NCBI GenBank assembly: GCA_019233165.1
Contig: JAFAMS010000351.1
Coordinates: forward strand, 1-5,901
Direction of reading: 5' to 3'
Origin: Vulcanimicrobiota bacterium
Lineage (GTDB): Bacteria; Vulcanimicrobiota; Vulcanimicrobiia; Vulcanimicrobiales; Vulcanimicrobiaceae
Length of the DNA: 5,901 nt
Under the pieces are notes generated by a model that saw only the letters and a list, made by a program, of their open reading frames with translations, had not been told where the DNA came from and made no database searches. Shown piece after piece: positions 1 to 5,502 of the stretch (positions are counted from its first letter, which is position 1; every line of letters starts with the position of its first letter). The position numbers and the translations under genes were made by a program.

Positions 1-540
1 CAGCCGCAGCCCTTCCAGATCCACGGCCGTGCGAATTGGAGCTTTGCTCGAGGTGAAGTCGCGCCAGCCGTTCTCGAAGATCTTGTCGAGCAGGAACATC
101 CCCTTTTCGAGGCTGGCCTTGCGAATCGCGCCCCCGACCTCGCCGTCGAGCGCGGCGAGCGCCGATTTGCGATTGGGGTAGGCGTAAGCGAGGTTCTCGA
201 TCGCCGCGATGGGGACGATCGAATCGAAGATCGCTCCCGGCTGCATCGACATCTCGATCGAGCCGGAGCGGGTCTGCGCCATGACGTTTGCGATCCCGCC
301 CAGGACGTTGAGGGGGAACGCTTTGATGTCGACTTGGCCCTTCGTCTCCTTGCGGATCTTGCCGAACGCCTCGACCATACGCACCGAGATCGGATGCTCG
401 GCGCCGAGATCGAAGCTCCACTTCCAGGTGAACGTGGCGGCGGACGCCGGCTTGCTCGGGAGCGCGATGCTCGCGAACGCCGCGGCCGCGCCGGCGGCAA
501 ACGCGCTTCTAGTCGACCGCAACCGGCTCTCTCGCGCCAT
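1..540 (-). CDS. TRAP-type (DctP-like) periplasmic solute-binding protein, N-terminal 180 residues, cut by the window edge
   Basis: The reading frame is open from an ATG at 540 to the left edge and gives 180 residues with no stop. Residues 1-34 look like an export signal: basic start (MARESRLRSTRS), alanine-rich core, and likely cleavage after PASA at 34. The mature part follows the DctP pattern: a short beta strand (FTWKWSFD), GAEHP at 47-50, KETKGQVDIKAFP at 64-76 followed by a glycine pair (LGG 80-82), a GSIEMSMQ segment at 93-100, and a GWRDFTSSKAPIR ... DLEGLRL stretch at 158-180. That last stretch is the familiar segment before the conserved arginine region of TRAP binding proteins, which usually run to about 320-340 residues. 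DctP proteins bind organic acids or related ligands in the periplasm and normally pass them to DctQM membrane subunits. Here the start lies 32 nt inside the end of the ABC ATPase gene, which suggests translational coupling. No strong Shine-Dalgarno is seen. A TTG at 522 is an alternative start, but it leaves a shorter basic region. The ligand cannot be predicted. Confidence 0.85.
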   Translation of the reverse strand, partial: MARESRLRSTRSAFAAGAAAAFASIALPSKPASAATFTWKWSFDLGAEHPISVRMVEAFGKIRKETKGQVDIKAFPLNVLGGIANVMAQTRSGSIEMSMQPGAIFDSIVPIAAIENLAYAYPNRKSALAALDGEVGGAIRKASLEKGMFLLDKIFENGWRDFTSSKAPIRTAVDLEGLRL

Positions 541-1876
541 CCGAGAGCGAGAGCCGTTCTTCGTCGGAATCGAATTCGTAAAGCTCAGCGTAGCGCCCCC
601 AATCGACGGCGGTTTCGAACTGCTGGCGTGCTTCTTCCTTTGGATAGTAGTCCCCGAGCAAGTCCAGGAAGAAATCGGCGCGCATCGAGCCGTCTTCCTT
701 TTGCCGAAGGGTGTTGGTAATCGTCGCGACGATCGGCGCGTGGATCAGCGCCTGCCGGCCGAAGAGCTCCTTGCTGCGCAAGATCGTCGCCGTCGCGAAG
801 TCGCGTCCGATCTCGGTGAGCGTGACTACCCCGTCGTTCACGGCGGCGAAATCGAGCATCGCTGCGGCATCGAGGATCGGCAGTAGGTTGTCGATGGGCA
901 GGAGAAGACGCTCGGAAAGCTTGGCCAGCTCGAGCCTCGACTGCTCGTGCTCGACGATGAGCTCGAGCAACCCGCTGATCGCGCCGGCACGCGCGTGCGG
1001 GAGGGCATGTGCGTACGGCGACTTCGATGGCTCCTTTCCGCCCGCCGCCGCCGGAGCGCTCGGCGCTTCGATCGCCATCGTCGGATTCGTCATGATCGCG
1101 TAGAGGTGTTCGACCAGCTTCTTGAACCGTTCGTCGTTGCGATTGTGCGACCGCGGGATCTCGATCTTCACCTCGCCCCGGATCCGTCCCGGATTTGCGC
1201 CGAGCACGATCACGCGGTCGGCAAGGAAGACGGCTTCCTCGATGTTGTGCGTCACGAGCAAGATGCTCTGCGCCGGAAAATTCCCGCCGTTCCACAGATC
1301 GTCGAGCTCGCCGCGCAGGTTCTCCGCGGTCAGAACGTCGAGCGCGCTGAACGGCTCGTCGAGAAAGAGAACCTTCGGCTCGACGACCAGCGCGCGTGCG
1401 AATCCGACGCGCTGCCGCATCCCGCCCGAAAGCTCCTTGGGATAGGCGCTCTCGAAGCCGTCGAGCCCGACTAGGTCGACGGCTTTGAGCGCGCGCTTCG
1501 TCCGCTCGACTCTTCCGACTCCGCGCGCTTCGAGGCCGAGCTCGACGTTTTCGATGACCGTCAGCCACGGCAAGAGCGCGAAGGACTGAAAGACCATCGC
1601 GACGTCCGGATTCGGACCTGTGAGCGGCTTGCCGTCGCTGAGTACGGCTCCGCTGCTCGCGGGGATCAAGCCCGCCATGATCCGCAAGAGCGTGCTTTTC
1701 CCGCTCCCGCTGCGCCCGAGCAGCGCGACGACTTCCCCGCGCGAGACGGTGACGTCGATCCGGTCGAGCACGGTAAACTGACTCTTGCCTTCCGGATGGG
1801 GAAAGCTCTTGGAGCAGTCCTGGACCGCGACAAGGGGCGTCGTGTTTGCCTGCGCAGCGGGAGCGGTGGTGCTCAT
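509..1876 (-). CDS. ABC importer ATP-binding protein (nitrate/sulfonate/bicarbonate type) with C-terminal AAA-associated domain
   Basis: This 455-residue protein has a complete ABC nucleotide-binding domain: Walker A GRSGSGKST at 54-62, Q-loop Gln97 in VFQSFALLPW, signature LSGGM at 149-153, Walker B VLFLDEP at 169-175, D-loop SALD at 177-180 and switch His210. The arrangement FALLPWLTVIENVELGLEARGV is typical of the NrtD/SsuB/TauB group. After an alanine/proline-rich linker (about 268-286), residues 287-446 match the AAA-associated C-terminal domain (AAA_assoc_C): GAISGLLELI, LPIDNLLPILDAA, LTEIGRDFA, ADFFLDLLGDYY and AVDWGRYAELYEFD. In this ABC subgroup that winged-helix-like domain is common and presumed regulatory. 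The ATG at 1876 was chosen because it overlaps the permease stop as ATGA and the Walker domain starts right after it; GGAG lies about 13 nt upstream. The same frame stays open far upstream, but that part is an arginine-rich shadow of the permease gene. The protein should sit on the cytoplasmic face and power the fused permease. Confidence 0.95.
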   Translation of the reverse strand: MSTTAPAAQANTTPLVAVQDCSKSFPHPEGKSQFTVLDRIDVTVSRGEVVALLGRSGSGKSTLLRIMAGLIPASSGAVLSDGKPLTGPNPDVAMVFQSFALLPWLTVIENVELGLEARGVGRVERTKRALKAVDLVGLDGFESAYPKELSGGMRQRVGFARALVVEPKVLFLDEPFSALDVLTAENLRGELDDLWNGGNFPAQSILLVTHNIEEAVFLADRVIVLGANPGRIRGEVKIEIPRSHNRNDERFKKLVEHLYAIMTNPTMAIEAPSAPAAAGGKEPSKSPYAHALPHARAGAISGLLELIVEHEQSRLELAKLSERLLLPIDNLLPILDAAAMLDFAAVNDGVVTLTEIGRDFATATILRSKELFGRQALIHAPIVATITNTLRQKEDGSMRADFFLDLLGDYYPKEEARQQFETAVDWGRYAELYEFDSDEERLSLSDGAREPVAVD

Positions 1877-3603
1877 AGATGATATTTCGTCTCCGCGAGT
1901 GCGTAAAGTCTGCGCCAGACAAGCCGGTTGACGACAACGACGTAGATGCTCATCATCCCGACGCCGAGGGTGATTCGCGGCCAATCGCCTTTCCCCGTCG
2001 CATCGGCGATGTAGGCGCCGAGGCCGCTTGCGACCAGGGTCGTTTGCCCCCACGTCACGACTTCCGAGACGATGCTCGCGTTCCACGCACCGCCGCTCGC
2101 CGTAATCCCGCCCGTGACCCACGACGAGAAAGCCGCGGGCAGGATCAAACGCTTCCACCGCAGCGAGCGCGTCGCGCCGATATCGGCGGTCATCTCGCGC
2201 AGATCGGTCGGGATGCTGGCCCCGCCGGCGATCGAATTGAAGAGGATGTACCACTGCGCGCCGAGCGCCATCAGCAAGATGCTTCCGAAGTTGATTGAGA
2301 TGTGGTACTTGATGAACGCGAGGGTCGCGAACGGAAAGATAAAGTTCGCCGGGAACGAGGCGCAAAAGAGCGCGATCGGCTGGAGGATGCGCATCAATCG
2401 CGGCTTCATCCCGATCGTAATTCCGATCGGCGTCCAGATCAGCGAGCAGACGATCACGAGCAGCGCGACGCGACCGAAGGTCGTGAGTCCGAGCAGCGCG
2501 ACCTTCCCGATTTCGGCGAACCCGACGGTCGTCAAGATGAAGTGGATCCCGAGGCCGACCAATCCGACGACCACGACGATTACGAAGGCGTTGTACGCGG
2601 CGTCGACGACGCCGCTGCGCTTCGCGTCGACGGCGCGCTCGCCGTGCATCGGCGTCATCGCCGAAAGTGCGGCCGTTGCCGTGTCGCCGATCGGTGCCCA
2701 CGCGCGGCCGATTACTTGGCGCACGTGCGAGGACCGGATCAGATCGTACAACCACGACTGCGGCGGATCGGCCGAGGCGCTCTGCTCGAGCCGGAACTTG
2801 TCGGCCCACGCGACAAGGGGGCGCCAAAAGAGCTGATCGATGACGACGATCGTGATCGCCATCGTCAAGACCGCAAGGCCGAGGGCGTGCATGTTTTGGG
2901 CCGCGACAGCGGCCGCGACGTACGAGCCGATCCCGGGGAGCGTATACGATTGGTTGAGGACGCTGATCGCCTCGCTCGCCGCGAGGAAGAACCAACTCCC
3001 CCCGAAGCTCATCATCGCGTTCCAGACGAGGCCGATCATCCCGGCGGGAACCTCGAGCCGGACGAAGCGCTGCCAGAGCGGCAAGCGGTAGGCGGCCATC
3101 GCCTCGCTCAGATCTTGCGGCAGCGTGCGAAGCGACTGATAGAACGAGAACGCCATGTTCCACGCCTGCGCCGTAAAGATCGCGAAGATCGAAGCGCATT
3201 CCAGTCCGAGCAGACTGCCGGGGAAAAGCGCGATGAAGCCCGTGACGGTAATCGAGAGGAACCCGAGGACGGGAACCGATTGCAGGATATCGAGCAGCGG
3301 GATCAGGACGCGTTCCGCGTACTTGCTGCGCGCCGCCGCGTACCCGTACACGAACGTGAAGACGAACGATGCCCCCAGCGCGATGAACATCCGCAGCGAC
3401 GAGCGGGCGGCGTAGTAAGGAAGGTTGCGCGCATCGAGATCGACCGACGGAACATTTTTCGGCGGCGCGAACGAGACGAGCGCGCCGCTCCCGATCTTGG
3501 CGATGAGCGCGATCAGGCACAGGGTTCCCAGAATGACCGCAACGTCGGACAACCCGAAGGGCAGCCGCCGTAAAGCAACCCGCGATTGAAGCAGATATTG
3601 CAT
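1873..3603 (-). CDS. Fused ABC importer permease with two BPD-type transmembrane domains
   Basis: This 576-residue integral membrane protein is about twice the length of a single NrtB/SsuC/TauC-type permease and contains two such modules in tandem. Hydrophobic segments are visible near 20-42, 70-92, 100-125, 131-158, 190-212, 240-262, then 337-362, 366-393, 405-431, 437-460, 485-512 and 545-562 (estimated by eye). Each half carries the cytoplasmic EAA loop that docks to the ATPase: LSEAMAAYRLPLWQRFVRLEVP at about 165-186 and LREMTADIGATRSLRWKRLILP at about 468-489. A polar linker at about 265-335 joins the halves. The single chain can therefore supply both membrane halves of the importer. The start ATG at 3603 follows the acetyltransferase stop by 34 nt, with only a weak AGG upstream. 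The TGA stop overlaps the ATPase ATG, the usual sign of two subunits made together. Fused permeases paired with AAA-associated-domain ATPases are a known arrangement. The substrate cannot be read from the sequence. Confidence 0.93.
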   Translation of the reverse strand: MQYLLQSRVALRRLPFGLSDVAVILGTLCLIALIAKIGSGALVSFAPPKNVPSVDLDARNLPYYAARSSLRMFIALGASFVFTFVYGYAAARSKYAERVLIPLLDILQSVPVLGFLSITVTGFIALFPGSLLGLECASIFAIFTAQAWNMAFSFYQSLRTLPQDLSEAMAAYRLPLWQRFVRLEVPAGMIGLVWNAMMSFGGSWFFLAASEAISVLNQSYTLPGIGSYVAAAVAAQNMHALGLAVLTMAITIVVIDQLFWRPLVAWADKFRLEQSASADPPQSWLYDLIRSSHVRQVIGRAWAPIGDTATAALSAMTPMHGERAVDAKRSGVVDAAYNAFVIVVVVGLVGLGIHFILTTVGFAEIGKVALLGLTTFGRVALLVIVCSLIWTPIGITIGMKPRLMRILQPIALFCASFPANFIFPFATLAFIKYHISINFGSILLMALGAQWYILFNSIAGGASIPTDLREMTADIGATRSLRWKRLILPAAFSSWVTGGITASGGAWNASIVSEVVTWGQTTLVASGLGAYIADATGKGDWPRITLGVGMMSIYVVVVNRLVWRRLYALAETKYHL

Positions 3604-3637
3604 GTGAGGGTGGGACCTGCCGAGCGGCGCTTCGCGC

Positions 3638-4090
3638 CTAGTTCGTGAGTTTCATCGTCCAGCGGACGATTCCGGACCCTTCCCACTGCGGCCGCATCTG
3701 CGCCTCGCGCGCGATGAGGCCGAACTCCGTGTTCTCGCGCAGACTGTGCGCGATCATCTCCTTCGCTCCGCGCGCCTTCAGCTCACCGGCGACTGCCGCG
3801 AGGAGGCCGCCGCCGATCCCTTCGTGACGGTGCCCGGGCCGCACGACGACCGCGAACTCCGCGGTACCCTCGTCGTCGATAAACGCGTGGGCTGCGCCGA
3901 CCGCTTCGCCTTCATCGAGTGCGATGATCCCGACGCGCCGCGGGCTCGGCTGCACGAACGTCGCCACTTCGAGCTCTTCGGGCGACGGGACGACGTGAAA
4001 GAAGCGATAGTACCGGTCGCGATCGCTCAAGCTCTCGAGCAGGTCGCGATAGAGGGCCTCGTCCTCGGGACCGATCGTGCGGGTTTGCAG
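3638..4090 (-). CDS. GNAT-family N-acetyltransferase, likely using a non-standard CTG start
   Basis: The protein is a small stand-alone acetyltransferase that transfers an acyl group from acetyl-CoA; the acceptor is unknown. Counting from the CTG at 4090 it has 150 residues. The first part (QTRTIGPEDEALYRDLLES, then LSDRDRYYRFF at 21-31) is the classic beta1-alpha1 opening of GNAT domains and resembles the domain found on Pat-type protein acetyltransferases. The acetyl-CoA pyrophosphate loop is RHEGIG at 88-93 (R-x-x-G-x-G) after beta strand FAVVVRP, and helix LLAAVAGELKARG follows. The only standard start codon upstream of the conserved core is TTG at 4030, which would give 130 residues and delete beta1. 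Upstream in the same frame everything is coding-like back to the TAA that ends the PilZ gene, so the CTG directly after that TAA is the best start for a whole domain. No ribosome binding site is visible, which fits reinitiation by ribosomes finishing the PilZ gene. The gene is certain; the start is not. Confidence 0.85.
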   Translation of the reverse strand: MQTRTIGPEDEALYRDLLESLSDRDRYYRFFHVVPSPEELEVATFVQPSPRRVGIIALDEGEAVGAAHAFIDDEGTAEFAVVVRPGHRHEGIGGGLLAAVAGELKARGAKEMIAHSLRENTEFGLIAREAQMRPQWEGSGIVRWTMKLTN

Positions 4091-5341
4091 TTAGGCGCTG
4101 AGGTCGCGGCGAGGACCGAGCCCGAACGGATCGTCGTCGCTCGGGAGCGGCGGACGCAACGGAACGACGTTGTTGGGCTGCGGCGTCATCAGGGACGTTG
4201 CGTTCCGTTCGGCCGCAAAGCCGAACACGTCGTCGGGCGAGTACGTCGATTGTGCGGGCGCCGGCGGCTTCGAAGCGTAGCGCGCCGCGGTCGGCACCTC
4301 GACCGACGCGTATTGGGGGAGCGAGATCTCGCGGCGCGGCGTCGCGCGATGGGCGAGGACCCGGCCGTGGATCCGGACAGCGTGACGGATTGCGGCCGGC
4401 GTTCCGTTCAGGCGCGGTACCGAGACGCGGTGGCGCTTGTGCGCGCCGGCGACCCGAAGCGTTCGCAACTGGTGCTCGTGGATGAAGCGCGCGACCTCTT
4501 CTTTGAGAAACGTCGGGAGCTCGACGAAGGTGACCCCGAAGAGCGGCGCGCCGCTGCGGGTGTTGCCGATGCGCTTGACGACCCGCGCCCGCGCGTGAAT
4601 CCGCTCGTACGGACGCGTCGCAGCGCCCTTCTTGATCCGGCGTTCTCCGAACGGGGTGATCTCGAGAACTTCTTTCGCTTCGACCTGCGTCTCGTGCGAT
4701 TCGGGGAGCGAGAAGGCCAGCTCGAGATCGCAGCCTTCATCGACGTCGCCCGCGAGCATCAACAGCATCCCGCCGACGGATATATCGCGCGCTTCGCCGC
4801 GCAGCGACGCCCACCGTCCGCGTTTGTTCGCGCGGACCGCGACCGGAAAGTTCGCGACGACCCGATACGCTTGGCGTTTTGCGGCGGCGGCGGGATCGTC
4901 GTCGTCATCGTCGGTGACTGCGGCGGGCGCGGCGGTGATTTGCGGCGTCGCCGGTGCGGGAGTCGGCGAGGCGACCTGCGCCGGAGCGGCTTTGCCGTTC
5001 TTGCGGCGCCGGTGCTCGAGCAGATCGTTCACCAAGCGCAGTCGCATGTCGTCCGGCATCGTGAGCTGGATCCCGTATTCCGCCGTCTTCTTATCCATCA
5101 TCTTGACGTCGGCGACGTGGCCGTGCACGACGATCGGATCGCGCGAATGCCCGATCCACTTGAACGAGAGTCCAGCCTGCGGCGGAAGGATCACGTTCGC
5201 GCGGAAGCGCGCACCGGCTTCGGAAAGCTCGACCAGCGTCAACTTGACCTGGCGGTCGAGATCTTCGAGCCGGACGGCGATTTCGGCATTGAGACCGAGC
5301 GTCAGTGCGTCGCTCTGCGGATCGGTCCCGCCACCGTTCAA
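4091..5341 (-). CDS. Tandem PilZ-domain protein, probable cyclic di-GMP receptor
   Basis: This 416-residue soluble protein has no signal peptide or membrane segment. Residues 15-112 form a PilZ-like beta barrel (AEIAVRLEDL ... LVELSEAGARF ... YGIQLTMPDD) with a degraded signature E38-x-S40-x-x-G43 and no RxxxR. A linker at about 117-154 is rich in Ala and Pro and contains six aspartates in a row (144-149). Residues 155-298 form a second, canonical PilZ domain with R156-QAY-R160 and D186-I-S-V-G-G191, the two motifs that grip c-di-GMP, ending in PLFGVTFVEL and a helix. It has a longer basic insert at about 230-255. The tail (300-416) is Pro/Ala-rich, low in structure, and ends with charged DDDPFGLGPRRDLSA. 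The start TTG at 5341 is the only standard start between an upstream in-frame TAG at 5415-5417 and the first domain. The gene heads the minus-strand operon, so it may tie the downstream acetyltransferase and transporter to c-di-GMP. The target partner is unknown. Confidence 0.9.
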   Translation of the reverse strand: MNGGGTDPQSDALTLGLNAEIAVRLEDLDRQVKLTLVELSEAGARFRANVILPPQAGLSFKWIGHSRDPIVVHGHVADVKMMDKKTAEYGIQLTMPDDMRLRLVNDLLEHRRRKNGKAAPAQVASPTPAPATPQITAAPAAVTDDDDDDPAAAAKRQAYRVVANFPVAVRANKRGRWASLRGEARDISVGGMLLMLAGDVDEGCDLELAFSLPESHETQVEAKEVLEITPFGERRIKKGAATRPYERIHARARVVKRIGNTRSGAPLFGVTFVELPTFLKEEVARFIHEHQLRTLRVAGAHKRHRVSVPRLNGTPAAIRHAVRIHGRVLAHRATPRREISLPQYASVEVPTAARYASKPPAPAQSTYSPDDVFGFAAERNATSLMTPQPNNVVPLRPPLPSDDDPFGLGPRRDLSA

Positions 5342-5363
5342 GGTGGCTGAGATCCCGCAGCAG

Positions 5364-5401
5364 CGGAACGTGGTTTCATCGGAAAAACGTGAACGGAACG
5401 T
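5364..5401. repeat. Direct repeats CGGAACGT, possible operator
   Basis: CGGAACGT occurs exactly at 5364-5371 and 5394-5401, 30 bp apart start to start, close to three helical turns. A relaxed copy, CGGAAAAACGT, lies between them at 5380-5390. Their place just upstream of the PilZ gene start and inside a divergent promoter region suggests binding sites for a regulator on one DNA face. The units are short, so chance cannot be excluded. Confidence 0.35.
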
Positions 5402-5405
5402 AGGC

Positions 5406-5490
5406 TTCCCTCCGCCCTATTTGCATCGGCCCCAGCGACCGGGATTCTTAGGGAGGGGAACCCTGGCCGGGCTACGCAGACCCCAGCCGG
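5406..5490 (+). other. Potential structured 5' leader with competing stems
   Basis: Read as plus-strand RNA, 5406-5413 (TTCCCTCC) can pair with 5452-5459 (GGAGGGGA) over 8 bp with one G-U. Alternatively CCCTA at 5415-5419 can pair with TAGGG at 5449-5453, while AGGG at 5454-5457 closes a GAA loop with CCCT at 5461-5464. A further stem joins 5467-5473 to 5485-5490 (six pairs, one bulged G, 11-nt loop) and ends right at the AAAGG ribosome binding site. The first pairing excludes the others, as in a switching leader. GC-rich DNA folds easily, and no known motif core is satisfied. Confidence 0.3.
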
Positions 5491-5495
5491 AAAGG
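5491..5495 (+). promoter_or_regulatory. Ribosome binding site AAAGG for the rightward gene
   Basis: AAAGG lies 7 nt before the ATG at 5503, an ideal spacing, and supports that start. It directly follows the last predicted stem of the leader, so its exposure could depend on leader folding. Confidence 0.6.
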
Positions 5496-5502
5496 TGTGA
5501 GG

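Larger units (their letters stand above)
5342..5502. promoter_or_regulatory. Divergent intergenic control region between the PilZ operon and the rightward gene
   Basis: These 161 bases are the only non-coding stretch of note and must contain promoters for both directions. No convincing sigma70 pair is visible; TTGCAT at 5422-5427 with ATTCTT 17 nt further on is a poor match. The left part is less GC-rich and carries the CGGAACGT repeats. The right part (about 5406-5490) is GC-rich and can fold in several ways on the plus strand, just before a ribosome binding site. It matches no riboswitch class that I can recall with confidence. Confidence 0.5.

Noticed and set aside
585..1937. 450-residue minus-strand frame overlapping the ATPase gene
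   Set aside because: Low-complexity Arg/Ala-rich translation; the ATPase frame carries every ABC motif.
1877..3520. Long minus-strand open frame running upstream of the ATPase, through the permease gene in another frame
   Set aside because: The translation is arginine-rich with no domain sense, while the overlapping frame encodes a clear permease. It is a GC-driven shadow.
2302..3573. 423-residue plus-strand open frame opposite the permease gene
   Set aside because: Composition is dominated by Arg, Asp and Glu, typical of the antisense of a high-GC membrane protein gene, and there are no motifs.
3626..3638. GGCGC-TTC-GCGCC hairpin at the end of the acetyltransferase gene, as a terminator
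   Set aside because: Only 5 bp and no T-run on either strand, so unlikely to stop transcription before the permease gene.
3746..5350. 534-residue plus-strand open frame opposite the PilZ and GNAT genes
   Set aside because: Arg/Asp-rich antisense shadow of two genes with clear domains.
5422..5450. TTGCAT-17 nt-ATTCTT as a sigma70 promoter for the rightward gene
   Set aside because: The -10 element matches poorly, and such pairs arise by chance.
5430..5500. tRNA or known riboswitch (cobalamin, TPP, ydaO, ZTP, fluoride) in the GC-rich leader
   Set aside because: None of the conserved cores of these classes is present on either strand, and no cloverleaf with a T-arm motif can be drawn.
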